A DNA stretch of 17,901 bases. Source: JAUNKE01 sp041784625 (GTDB taxonomy: Bacteria > Bacillota > Clostridia > Peptostreptococcales > Filifactoraceae). Location of the stretch: NCBI GenBank assembly GCA_041784625.1, contig JBHBDS010000076.1, forward strand, positions 1 through 17,901, in the 5' to 3' direction. Shown here in pieces: positions 5,504-13,894 of this stretch. A model generated the notes under the pieces. That model made no database searches. It had not been told where the DNA came from and saw nothing but the letters and a program-made list of their open reading frames with translations. Numbering within the stretch: position 1 is the first letter of the stretch; each line of letters begins with the position of its first letter. Position numbers and translations under genes: made by a program.

Positions 5504-7663
5504 ATGGAATCATTAAATCCACAGCAGCAGCTTGCGGTCCAGACGATTCATGGCCCGTTGCAAATTCTTGCGGGAGCAGGGTCGGGAAAAACCAAAGTGA
5601 TCATCAACCGAATTGCGCACATCATCAAATCGGGCGAATCGCCAGCGAATATTTTGGCGCTCACCTTTACCAACAAGGCAGCAAACGAAATGAAAGGGCG
5701 TCTGTTCGATCTGATGGGCGAGAGCTATCCCTATATGTGGATCGGAACTTTTCACTCGATTTGCCTCAAGATTCTCAGAATGCACATCGATAAACTCGGC
5801 TACACGAGAGATTTTGTTATTTACGATCACTATGATCAGCAGACGCTGGTCAAAGATTGTATGAAGGCGCTCAATGTCAATGCGGAAGTGATGAAGCCAG
5901 CGTTCTTTATGGGAATCATTTCTTCTTCTAAGGATGAGCTGATTTCGCCAGCGATTTATGAAGAGCGATTCGCCAACGATATTCGCAGCAAAACGGCGAG
6001 CAGAGTGTACAAACTTTACCAAGAGCGACTCAAAAAAAATAATGCGGTGGATTTTGACGATATGATTTTCCTGACGATTCGTCTGCTAAAAGAAAATCCC
6101 GAAGTGCTGGCGTTTTTTCAAGACAAATTTCGCTACATTATGGTGGACGAGTACCAAGACACCAATCATTCGCAGTATGTATTGATCGAAATGCTTGCTC
6201 GAAAATACAAAAACATCTGCGTCGTGGGGGATGATGATCAGGCGATCTATGGCTGGCGTGGTGCAGACATCCGCAATATTTTGGATTTTGCCAAGGACTA
6301 TCCCGATGCGACCATCGTGAAATTGGAACAAAATTATCGTTCGACAAAAAATATTCTGGATGCAGCGAACAAAGTCATCGAAAAAAATACGGGCAGAAAA
6401 CAAAAAAAATTGTGGACAGATAACACAAATGACACTAAAATAGAGCTTATCAAGTCGCAAGACGATCGTACCGAGGCAAAGAGTGTTGCTCGAGAAATCA
6501 AGCGACTTCAATCAAAATACGAATACAAAAATATTGCCGTGCTCTACCGAATCAATGCGCAGTCACGTATCTTAGAAGAAGAACTTATCAATGCGCAAAT
6601 TCCGTACAATATCTACGGCGGACTAAAATTCTACGACCGAAAAGAAATCAAAGATATTTTGGCATATCTGCGCATTATTTCTAATCCGTCGGATGATATT
6701 TCTCTCAAGCGAATCATCAATGTGCCAAAACGTGGACTGGGAATCAAAACGCTAGAGAAAATTGAAATTAAAGCGAATCAGCGAGGCGAGTCATTGTTCA
6801 ACGCATTGCTGGACTGCGAGGAATATGATATTTCTTCTCGTGCAAAAAATTCCATCAAGTCCTTTGTGCTAACGATCTCTGCGCTCAAGACAATGAGCGG
6901 TATCATTCCACTGGATGAATTGATTGAAAAAGTGGTAGACAATACAAACTATGTGAATGAGCTTAAAGAAGAGGGCGAGATCGAATTTGAAACTCGGATG
7001 GAGAATATCAAGGAGCTACGTTCGGTGGCGAACGAATTTTCCAGACAGAGTGAAGACAAATCGCTTGAGGCATTTTTGTCCACGGTGGCACTCACCAGTG
7101 ATCTTGATGTCTATGAAGAGACCGAAAATGTTGTCACACTGATGACTTTGCACAGTTCCAAAGGCTTGGAATTTCCTGTCGTATTCATTACGGGGATGGA
7201 AGAGGGAATTTTTCCATCGGCAAGATCGTTGATGAGTGATGTGCAGATTGAAGAAGAGCGCAGATTGTGCTACGTCGGGATGACGAGGGCGAAGGAGCTG
7301 CTTATTCTATCTTATGCACTTGGCAGAAATCAATTCGGCAAATACAGCGCACAGATTATTTCTCGTTTTATCAAAGATGTTCCGCCAGAGCTGATCAACG
7401 GAAGAGTGGAGCGTCAGAGCACAAGTTCCGACTACTACGGCTATTCGCTCGTGGACAAATATCGCAAAAAAAGAGAAATGGTTGCGCAAGTAAGTTCGAA
7501 ACCGACTGCGCAAGACGATTTTGAAATGGGAGAGCAGGTGCTGCATCCTGTGTTTGGCAAAGGCAAAATTGTCGCAAAGAGCGAGAGCGCATACACTATC
7601 GTATTTACTGGAATAGGAATCAAAAAAATAGATAAGTCTTTTGCAAAACTATCAAAAGCGTAG
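5504..7663 (+). CDS. pcrA: ATP-dependent DNA helicase PcrA/UvrD
   Basis: A 719-residue superfamily 1A helicase, the usual length for PcrA, which translocates 3'-5' on DNA in nucleotide-excision repair and replication/transcription conflict resolution. The motifs are complete: Q motif (NPQQQ, residues 5-9), Walker A AGAGSGKT (23-30, Lys29), motif Ia LTFTNKAA, motif II DEYQDT (215-220), motif III GDDDQAIYGWRGA (Gln246), motif IV QNYRS, motif V TLHSSKGLEF (from Thr548), motif VI GMTRA (592-596). The C-terminal GEQVLHPVFGKGKIV segment is the tudor-like RNA-polymerase-binding domain of PcrA. The start has the RBS ggag. ligA and pcrB, frequent PcrA neighbours, are absent; instead it heads an operon with an M18 peptidase, eight bases downstream. 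Confidence 0.96.
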   Translation: MESLNPQQQLAVQTIHGPLQILAGAGSGKTKVIINRIAHIIKSGESPANILALTFTNKAANEMKGRLFDLMGESYPYMWIGTFHSICLKILRMHIDKLGYTRDFVIYDHYDQQTLVKDCMKALNVNAEVMKPAFFMGIISSSKDELISPAIYEERFANDIRSKTASRVYKLYQERLKKNNAVDFDDMIFLTIRLLKENPEVLAFFQDKFRYIMVDEYQDTNHSQYVLIEMLARKYKNICVVGDDDQAIYGWRGADIRNILDFAKDYPDATIVKLEQNYRSTKNILDAANKVIEKNTGRKQKKLWTDNTNDTKIELIKSQDDRTEAKSVAREIKRLQSKYEYKNIAVLYRINAQSRILEEELINAQIPYNIYGGLKFYDRKEIKDILAYLRIISNPSDDISLKRIINVPKRGLGIKTLEKIEIKANQRGESLFNALLDCEEYDISSRAKNSIKSFVLTISALKTMSGIIPLDELIEKVVDNTNYVNELKEEGEIEFETRMENIKELRSVANEFSRQSEDKSLEAFLSTVALTSDLDVYEETENVVTLMTLHSSKGLEFPVVFITGMEEGIFPSARSLMSDVQIEEERRLCYVGMTRAKELLILSYALGRNQFGKYSAQIISRFIKDVPPELINGRVERQSTSSDYYGYSLVDKYRKKREMVAQVSSKPTAQDDFEMGEQVLHPVFGKGKIVAKSESAYTIVFTGIGIKKIDKSFAKLSKA

Positions 7664-7671
7664 GAGGAAGT

Positions 7672-8931
7672 ATGATTCAAAGACTCATGGATTTTATCCA
7701 TCAATCAACATCGGTATATCATGTGTCGGAGCAATTCAAAGAGTTGCTTGTGGCAAAAAAATATGTCCAGCTCGACATCGAAAAACCTTTTAACATCAAA
7801 AAAGGCGGAAAATATTTTGTAAGCAAAGACGGTGCGACCATTGCATTTCGCATCGATGGGCTAGAAGGATTCAAGATGGTTGTCTCACACACCGATTCGC
7901 CAAGCATTAAGATCAAATCAAACGCCGATGTTTTTGCAAACGGATACCATCTGCTGAATGTCGAAGTATACGGCGGTCCGATTCTCAACACCTGGTTTGA
8001 CAAGCCGCTCTCCATCGCCGGTGTGGTGCATTATGCCAAAGGAAATGAAATCATCGAGCAAATCATCGACTTCAAAAGACCGATCTGCACTATCCCGAAT
8101 CTCGCCATCCATATGAACCGTGAGGTGAACAACGGCGTGGCAATCGACAAGCAAAAAGATCTCAAACCAGTTCTGCAAATCGGCGAAAAAACGGCGGATT
8201 CCAAAATGTTTTTGGATATTCTTGCGGCAGAACTTTCGATTGTGGCAGAAGATATTTTGTCGTATGAACTCAATCTATATAATGTACAGCCACCAACGCT
8301 GCTTGGGCTAAACAACGAGCTGATTCAATCGCCGAGACTGGACAATTTGTCGATGGCGTTTTCGTCGGTGGAGGGGCTGCTCGCAAGCAAAAAAGGAAAT
8401 TCGATTGCGATGGCAATTTGTCTCGACTCCGAAGAAATTGGCTCGCAGACAAAAAACGGCGGCGACTCGAACTTCTTGGCGAATATCCTCGAGCGAATTG
8501 CAATCAACCTCGGACTTTCTCGTGAAGAATATTTGATCTTGCTCGAAAAATCCTATATGATTTCGGCAGACTTGGCGCATTCCGTGCATCCAAATTTCTT
8601 GGACAAAGCTGACATCACCAACAAGCCAGTGATCAACGGTGGTTTCGTCATCAAAAATTCTTCGAACAAAAGATATGCAACCGACTCATCGACCGAGGCG
8701 TATCTGATTCACTTGGCGAAGAAAAATAAATTACCTTACCAAAAATTCTTCAACAACTCCAATGTGGTTGGCGGCTCTTCCCTTGGACCAATCGTATCGT
8801 CCAAACTTCCAGTGAACACGATCGATATTGGTAATCCAATCTTTGGGATGCACTCGGAGCGAGAAACAGGCGGCGTAGAAGATTACAAAACCATTGTTAC
8901 GCTGTTTACAAAATTCTTTGGAGAAAAATAA
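7672..8931 (+). CDS. apeB: M18 family zinc aminopeptidase
   Basis: A 419-residue M18 metallopeptidase, expected to be a cytoplasmic dodecamer removing N-terminal, often acidic or neutral, residues. The two-metal site can be read: His73 and Asp75 in SHTDSP, Asp224 in RLDNLS, catalytic Glu254 with ligand Glu255 in DSEEIGS, Asp300 in SADLAHSVHPN, and His394 in GMHSERE. It starts at ATG 7672 after a very strong RBS (taggaggaag) that overlaps the pcrA stop. Its own stop shares one base with the next start (taATG), so the two are probably translationally coupled. The gene symbol is by family resemblance (ApeB/Ape2-type naming varies between genomes). Confidence 0.92.
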   Translation: MIQRLMDFIHQSTSVYHVSEQFKELLVAKKYVQLDIEKPFNIKKGGKYFVSKDGATIAFRIDGLEGFKMVVSHTDSPSIKIKSNADVFANGYHLLNVEVYGGPILNTWFDKPLSIAGVVHYAKGNEIIEQIIDFKRPICTIPNLAIHMNREVNNGVAIDKQKDLKPVLQIGEKTADSKMFLDILAAELSIVAEDILSYELNLYNVQPPTLLGLNNELIQSPRLDNLSMAFSSVEGLLASKKGNSIAMAICLDSEEIGSQTKNGGDSNFLANILERIAINLGLSREEYLILLEKSYMISADLAHSVHPNFLDKADITNKPVINGGFVIKNSSNKRYATDSSTEAYLIHLAKKNKLPYQKFFNNSNVVGGSSLGPIVSSKLPVNTIDIGNPIFGMHSERETGGVEDYKTIVTLFTKFFGEK

Positions 8932-10214
8932 TGAGCACAGAATTATTTGGATTTTTGCACCATGATTTTGAAATCAGCGAAAAGGTGATTAAGCTTGCGC
9001 GTGAGGTCGATAGGGAGCTGGAAGATTTTTTTGCAGAGATTCGAGAGATACAAGAATACAATAGCTACAAAATCACTGCTGCAATGCAAAAAATGCGACT
9101 GTCTGACACGCATTTTGGGTGGAACACAGGTTACGGCTACAACGATGCGGGACGAGAAAAAGTAGAAGAAATTTTTGCGGAAATTTTTCGAGCAGAGGAT
9201 GCGATTGTGCGTCCAACGATTGCCAATGGAACGCATGCGCTGGCGCTTTGTCTTGAAGGAATTTTGAAGAATGGATACGAGCTCATTTCGATTTCGGGCA
9301 AGCCGTATGATACGCTAGATCAGACGATTGGTATTGTTCCATCGTATCAGTCTCTCCAATCTCGTGGAGTGGTCTATACGCAGGTGGAGCTTTTGCCAAG
9401 TGGCGATTTTGATTTTGAGGCAATCACCAATGCGCTTGTAAAATCGGAAAAGCAGAAAATGATTTACATTCAGCGTTCCAAAGGGTATTTCCGAAGAAGA
9501 GCACTCACCATCCATGACATCGAGCAGGCGGTTTCTTTTGTGAAGAATATCGATCCCGAGGCGATTGTGATGATTGACAACTGCTACGGCGAGTTTATGG
9601 AAACCAAAGAGCCGATCGAAGTGGGTGCGGATATTATGGCAGGCTCGCTCATCAAAAATCCTGGTGGCGGATTGGCAATTTCTGGTGGCTACATCGTGGG
9701 CAAAGCGGATCTCATCGAAAAAGTTGCCGCACGAATGACGGCGCCGGGAATCGGAAAAGAATGCGGACTGACTTTTGGGACGACGAGAATTTTGTTGCAG
9801 GGATTGTTTATTGCGCCGATGATTGTCGCCAATGCAAAAAAAGGAGCGATTTTTTGCGCAAGACTTTTTGAGCGAGCAGGATTTGAAACTTTTCCGTTTT
9901 TTAAAGACAAAAGGAGTGATATAATTCAATCGGTGGGACTTCATTCCCAAGAGGAGATCGTTCGATTTTGCCGAGGAATCCAAAAAGCCGCGCCCGTGGA
10001 CTCTTTTGTCACACCAGAGCCGTGGGCGATGCCAGGATACGACTCGGAGGTGATTATGGCAGAGGGGGCTTTTGTGCAGGGTTCTTCGATTGAGCTCAGC
10101 GCCGATGCGCCGATGCGAGAGCCATACACCGTGTATTTTCAAGGCGGACTGACCTATGAGCATTCCAAATTAGGAGCGATGCTTGCGTTAAATGAAATTT
10201 TGAAGGGAGAATAA
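8931..10214 (+). CDS. ynbB: PLP-dependent Met_gamma_lyase-family protein, YnbB type (aluminium resistance protein)
   Basis: A 427-residue fold-type I PLP enzyme of the family named aluminium resistance or methionine gamma-lyase family (PF06838). Landmarks: TGYGYNDAGREKVEEIFAEIF, VRPTIANGTHALALCL, SGKPYDTLDQTIG, IDNCYGEFME (the Asp expected to contact the pyridine nitrogen) and GSLIKNPGGGLA with Lys242 as the likely Schiff-base lysine. The actual substrate is not established as far as I know; the family name rests on sequence similarity to Cys/Met metabolism enzymes. It lies one base before the glutamine synthetase gene. B. subtilis also has ynbB near glnA, but with glnR between; no glnR is seen here. 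Confidence 0.92.
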   Translation: MSTELFGFLHHDFEISEKVIKLAREVDRELEDFFAEIREIQEYNSYKITAAMQKMRLSDTHFGWNTGYGYNDAGREKVEEIFAEIFRAEDAIVRPTIANGTHALALCLEGILKNGYELISISGKPYDTLDQTIGIVPSYQSLQSRGVVYTQVELLPSGDFDFEAITNALVKSEKQKMIYIQRSKGYFRRRALTIHDIEQAVSFVKNIDPEAIVMIDNCYGEFMETKEPIEVGADIMAGSLIKNPGGGLAISGGYIVGKADLIEKVAARMTAPGIGKECGLTFGTTRILLQGLFIAPMIVANAKKGAIFCARLFERAGFETFPFFKDKRSDIIQSVGLHSQEEIVRFCRGIQKAAPVDSFVTPEPWAMPGYDSEVIMAEGAFVQGSSIELSADAPMREPYTVYFQGGLTYEHSKLGAMLALNEILKGE

Positions 10215-10215
10215 A

Positions 10216-12132
10216 ATGTATTTCAATGATAGAGCGCTAGAAGGATTGATATTCAAAATACCAAAGTTGGGACGAAGTGTCGAAACGCTCACCAAATTAT
10301 TGCAAGAGCATCCAGAAATCCAATTTGTATCGTATGTTGGATTCGATTTTGGGGGCAACGGAACAGATGAGCGGATTCCAGTCAGTCTTTTTATCGACGA
10401 TATGGAAAAACATCTGCAGCTCGGCGTGCAAACGGATGGATCGTCGGTAACCTTGCCAGGGATTGCGACGCTCGATGACGCACGAGTAATCATCTGGCCG
10501 GATCGAGAAGTCGATTGGTACGTCGATTACAATTACAACAGCCTTGCGCTCAACGGAAAATTTGTTGGAACGCTGATTATTCCATCCTTCCTCATACACA
10601 ACAACAAAATGGTTTGCTCCCGTTCGATTTTGAAAAAATCCGTAGATCGACTCAAAACTTTTGCCAAAAACTTTGTTGATCAGAAAAAAGATTTTCGAAG
10701 TGAAATTGGATTGCTCGACGATGAAACGATTGAAGAAGTGGTACTTACTTCGGCAACGGAGCTCGAGTTCTGGGTGCAAACGCCAGAGGACATTGCCGAC
10801 GAAGAAAAACTTTCCGTCTCCCAAACACTCAAGGAGCAATATTGGAAAAGAACCGAGGGCAATGTGCGCTCAGCGATGGAAAAAACGCTCGAAATTATGG
10901 AACGCTATGGATTTGAGCCAGAGATGGGGCACAAAGAAGTTGGCGGAGTAACTTCGCAAATCAATCCCAACGGAACACAAATTCATGTAATGGAGCAGCT
11001 TGAAATCGACTGGAAATACTCCAAAGAAATTCATGCGGCCGATACGGAAATTATCGTACGAAATTTGGTAAAAGAAATTTTCAACAAATACAATTTGGAA
11101 GTGACATTCCAAGCAAAACCAATCGAAGGTGTTGCAGGAAGTGGAAAACATATTCACCTAGGCGTTGCGGCAAAACTTTCTTCAGGACGGATGGTCAACC
11201 TCTTCACGCACCACGATTACCGCAACAATTTTGCTAGCAGCTTTGCGCTTGCAAGTTTGATGGGAATCCTCAAAAATTATGAAGTCATCAATCCATTTGT
11301 TGCGCCATCCATCGACTCGCTCAACCGACTTAAACCGCATTTTGAGGCACCAATTTGTATTGTTTCCTCACTCGGACGCTCGGTGGAAGTTCCATCGAGA
11401 AATCGCTCGATACTCATCGGGCTCATCAAAGATATGGAATCGCCAATGGCAACAAGATTTGAGCTGCGTTCACCAAACCCGCTGACCAATGTGTACTTGG
11501 TGCTTGCTGCTTGTTACCAAGCGATGATCGACGGATTGGAAAATGCTGCGCTCAAAATGAGCCTCGAAGAATTAGTACAAGAATTTTCCAAAGAATATGG
11601 CGACGACGCAAAATATTTGGAAAAGAATAGACAGTATCGCAGTGAACAAAATGTTTTTGATTTTTACACCGAAGAAGAACGCAATCAGCGATTCGGAAAA
11701 CCGCCAGCAACGGTTTACGACAATGTAATCAATCTGCAAAAACACAAAGACAAAATCGAAGTGCTAAAGAAAGAAGAAATTTTCTCCGATAGCATTTTGG
11801 CATCGTATCATCAGTATATATTGAGCACATGGACCTACGAGCTTGCGCATCGAATCATCGATGACAATATCGAAGTCGTGCGAAATTGCAAAAAAGAACA
11901 TATTCATGTCGAAGATATTTCTGATTTAGATATCGTTAACTGGACAAAAATCAACTCCATGCGATGGGAATTGATGAAAGATGGACTGGAGCACAAATCA
12001 CTCTTCACACGAATCAAAGAGGCAATCGAAGCAGAAAACTACGAAGAAGTCTCTGCGCTCCAACTCGAAATGAACGAAAAAATTACGCTCCTCAAAAATT
12101 TGTATAGCAAATATCGCAAGAATTTGTTCTAA
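10216..12132 (+). CDS. glnA: Glutamine synthetase, long clostridial form (~638 residues)
   Basis: ATP-dependent glutamate-ammonia ligase by family. An N-terminal beta-grasp-like part contains TDGSSVTLPGIATLDDARVIIWPD (about 76-100). The catalytic domain shows ATELEFW (Glu182, Glu184), EVGGVTSQINPNG, GSGKHIHLG (His312, His314), the nucleotide/glutamate loop SRNRSILIGLI (Asn396, Arg397) and RFELRSPNP (Arg414, Glu416, Arg418). After about residue 450 there is a mostly helical C-terminal extension of about 185 residues that the ~445-residue GlnA lacks. NRSILIGLI lacks the Arg found in the NRSAxxRxP form of standard GSI, and RSPN replaces RSPD; such changes occur in the long clostridial class as I recall it. 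RBS is gaagggaga. It is last in the pcrA-apeB-ynbB operon. Confidence 0.88.
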   Translation: MYFNDRALEGLIFKIPKLGRSVETLTKLLQEHPEIQFVSYVGFDFGGNGTDERIPVSLFIDDMEKHLQLGVQTDGSSVTLPGIATLDDARVIIWPDREVDWYVDYNYNSLALNGKFVGTLIIPSFLIHNNKMVCSRSILKKSVDRLKTFAKNFVDQKKDFRSEIGLLDDETIEEVVLTSATELEFWVQTPEDIADEEKLSVSQTLKEQYWKRTEGNVRSAMEKTLEIMERYGFEPEMGHKEVGGVTSQINPNGTQIHVMEQLEIDWKYSKEIHAADTEIIVRNLVKEIFNKYNLEVTFQAKPIEGVAGSGKHIHLGVAAKLSSGRMVNLFTHHDYRNNFASSFALASLMGILKNYEVINPFVAPSIDSLNRLKPHFEAPICIVSSLGRSVEVPSRNRSILIGLIKDMESPMATRFELRSPNPLTNVYLVLAACYQAMIDGLENAALKMSLEELVQEFSKEYGDDAKYLEKNRQYRSEQNVFDFYTEEERNQRFGKPPATVYDNVINLQKHKDKIEVLKKEEIFSDSILASYHQYILSTWTYELAHRIIDDNIEVVRNCKKEHIHVEDISDLDIVNWTKINSMRWELMKDGLEHKSLFTRIKEAIEAENYEEVSALQLEMNEKITLLKNLYSKYRKNLF

Positions 12133-12141
12133 GGAATAAAA

Positions 12142-12184
12142 AGCACCTCGTATCTTCTTTTCTGAATGATGCGAGGTGTTTTTT
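12142..12184 (+). terminator. Rho-independent terminator after glnA (first copy of a repeated hairpin)
   Basis: A 13-bp stem (12142-12154 with 12168-12180, two G-T pairs), a 13-base loop and six T (12179-12184). The arms agcacctcgtatc and tctgaatgatgcgaggtg recur identically at 14699-14737. It closes the pcrA to glnA operon. Confidence 0.88.
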
Positions 12185-12201
12185 CGTGCGTTATTTCCTT
12201 G

Positions 12202-12251
12202 CCTTTACAAATACTCTTTAGAAATGTATAATTAAAGAGTAAATGTAAAGG
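12202..12251 (+). promoter_or_regulatory. Strong promoter embedded in a large dyad operator, for the AbiE operon
   Basis: TTTACA (12204-12209) and TATAAT (12227-12232) are spaced by exactly 17 bases. They lie in an inverted repeat with 19-base arms, 12202-12220 and 12233-12251, where 17 of 19 positions pair (the two mismatches are adjacent, 12210-12211 against 12242-12243). The outer part is cctttaca/tgtaaagg, the inner part tactcttta/taaagagta, with the -10 in the 12-base centre. Each arm contains two CTTTA-type half-sites. The right arm runs into the RBS. This is what an autoregulated toxin-antitoxin promoter should look like; AbiEi antitoxins are known to bind inverted repeats at their own promoter. 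Confidence 0.8.
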
Positions 12252-12262
12252 AGGTGAGCTGT

Positions 12263-12847
12263 GTGGAAGTTTTGAATAATTATTTGGAAGAAAAAGGATT
12301 TATTACAAACAAAGAGGCAGAAAAACTTGGTATCAAGCGACATAAACTGGCAAATCTAGTTCGCCTTGGTGAGATAGAAAGAGTAAAGAATGGACTGTAT
12401 AAGAAAAAAGATGAACTTGATGATGAACTTGCGCTCATATCATACAATAGCGAAAAAGTTGTATTTTCTCATCACACGGCATTGTTTTTGCATGGATTCA
12501 GTGATAGAACTCCAAACACATTTCATTTCAGTGTTCCTCAGGGTTATAATATCAGCCATATCAAAAATAAAGTCAAAAACATTATCGTACATTATAAAAA
12601 AAAAGAACATTTTGACCTAGGCATCACGACAGCACAAACTGCTCTCGGGAACGAGGTAAAATGCTATGATATGGAGAGAACTATTTGTGACATTATTGCT
12701 GATCGAGATTCGGTTGACAAGCAAATTTTTGTAGATGCAGTTAACGGATACTTTCGTAGTAAACAAAAAAATATTCGAAAACTAGTCAAATATAGTCGAA
12801 TCTTGGGACTTGAAAATGAAATTAGAAAATACATCGAGGTGCTATAA
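12263..12847 (+). CDS. abiEi: AbiEi-like type IV antitoxin / transcriptional regulator
   Basis: A 194-residue protein with an N-terminal winged-helix-like region (FITNKEAEKLGIKRHKLANLVRLGEIERVKNGLYKKK) and a C-terminal region containing SHHTALFLHGFSDRTPNTFHFSVPQGY and MERTICDIIADRD, which is the layout of AbiEi/AbiEi_4 antitoxins. The start is taken as GTG at 12263, eight bases after the GGAGG core at 12250-12254; the in-frame GTG at 12254 overlaps the RBS itself and is unlikely. AbiEi antitoxins repress their own promoter and counteract the AbiEii nucleotidyltransferase without a stable complex. The gene is AT-rich compared with its left neighbours and stops on the toxin start (taATG). Confidence 0.88.
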   Translation: MEVLNNYLEEKGFITNKEAEKLGIKRHKLANLVRLGEIERVKNGLYKKKDELDDELALISYNSEKVVFSHHTALFLHGFSDRTPNTFHFSVPQGYNISHIKNKVKNIIVHYKKKEHFDLGITTAQTALGNEVKCYDMERTICDIIADRDSVDKQIFVDAVNGYFRSKQKNIRKLVKYSRILGLENEIRKYIEVL

Positions 12848-13683
12848 TGATGAATCCAGAGAGCTTAAAAGGTAAAATAAAAAATATCGCTAAAAATAAA
12901 AATTTGCGCTCGCAAGAAGTTTTACAGATGTTTTTCTTTGAGCGATTTTTAGAGAGGTTGTCTCATTCGAAATACCGAATAAATTTTGTAATAAAAGGCG
13001 GTTTGCTGATTTCTTCGATGATCGGCATAGACAATAGAACAACCATGGATATGGACACCACCGTAAAAGGGATTCCACTGAAAGAAGAAGTTATCCGAGA
13101 AATCATTTTAGAAATATTGAATGTAGATATTCAAGACGGAATACAATTTGAAATCACAAATATCACTTTCATTCGAGAAGATGATGAGTACGACAATTTT
13201 AGAGTACATCTAACTGCGAACTTCGGAAAAATAAAAAATGCGATGAAAATTGATATTACCACAGGCGATGCGATCACTCCTAGCGAAATAGAATATGTCT
13301 ATCCATGTATGTTTTGTGAAGGGGGACTCAGAGTGCTTGCGTATCCGCTTGAAACAATTCTTGCAGAGAAATATGAAAGCATAATAAAAAGAAACATTTC
13401 AACAACTAGGATGAGAGATTTCTATGACATTTACACTCTTTATCATCTGCGTAAAGAGGAGATAGATTTCGAAGTGTTGAAAAGAGCAATTTTTTCCACA
13501 GCTCAAAAAAGAGATAGTCTGTCCTTTATTGAAGAAGCAAAAGAAATATTAACCGATATTAAAGAAGATGGTTATTTGCAAGAATTGTGGAGAGTGTACT
13601 TAAATGAAAATCACTATATTGGAGAACTAAACTTTTTAGACACAGTAGAGATAATAGAGATTCTTTGTGAAAATATCATGTAA
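12847..13683 (+). CDS. abiEii: AbiEii/AbiGii-type nucleotidyltransferase toxin
   Basis: A 278-residue protein of the AbiEii toxin group (DUF1814-like, polymerase-beta superfamily nucleotidyltransferase). Conserved signatures: KGGLLIS with Gly51-Gly52, RTTMDMDT with the metal-binding Asp68 and Asp70, MKIDITTGD (Lys134, Asp136), LETILAEKYES (Glu169, Lys175), and RMRDFYDIY (Arg188-Asp194). Characterised members modify target RNA such as tRNA with nucleotides and stop growth; in Lactococcus AbiE gives abortive phage infection. The start ATG overlaps the antitoxin stop by one base, with a gaggtg RBS inside the antitoxin end; a second ATG follows directly. GC is strikingly low: I counted 15/60 at 12841-12900 and 17/60 at 13141-13200, against 31/60 and 35/60 in two glnA lines. 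Confidence 0.92.
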   Translation: MMNPESLKGKIKNIAKNKNLRSQEVLQMFFFERFLERLSHSKYRINFVIKGGLLISSMIGIDNRTTMDMDTTVKGIPLKEEVIREIILEILNVDIQDGIQFEITNITFIREDDEYDNFRVHLTANFGKIKNAMKIDITTGDAITPSEIEYVYPCMFCEGGLRVLAYPLETILAEKYESIIKRNISTTRMRDFYDIYTLYHLRKEEIDFEVLKRAIFSTAQKRDSLSFIEEAKEILTDIKEDGYLQELWRVYLNENHYIGELNFLDTVEIIEILCENIM

Positions 13684-13894
13684 AATTGATTTTACAAAAC
13701 TTAACCGACTTAGAACCTGGTTTGCAAATGGGAAGGTGTAATAGGAAAAATATTGAATGCATTTTTCGACATTGGGACTACATTCTTTTGGGAAGACAAT
13801 TTGCTTCATTCAAAAACGGCGTATCAAAGAAGGTTGAAGTCCTAAATTATTAAAATAGCTTACAAAACGCATTCGGGAAAAAGGAGGAAAAACA
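13684..13894 (+). other. Intergenic stretch with a possible short or decayed reading frame
   Basis: A small palindrome gtaaaat/attttac (13680-13686 with 13689-13695) sits at the abiEii stop but has no T-run. One frame on the + strand stays open from 13671 to the TAA ending at 13855, including an ATG at 13728 (start MGRCNRKNIECIF); it has no RBS I can see and I do not recognise its product. The next gene's RBS (aaggagg, 13881-13887) ends the stretch. Confidence 0.3.

Noticed and set aside
9315..10163. Long minus-strand open frame of 282 codons opposite ynbB
   Set aside because: Its translation is rich in Arg, His and Cys, has no family pattern, and lies antisense to a clear PLP enzyme.
12254..12256. 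GTG at 12254 as abiEi start
   Set aside because: It overlaps the RBS; GTG 12263 has correct spacing.
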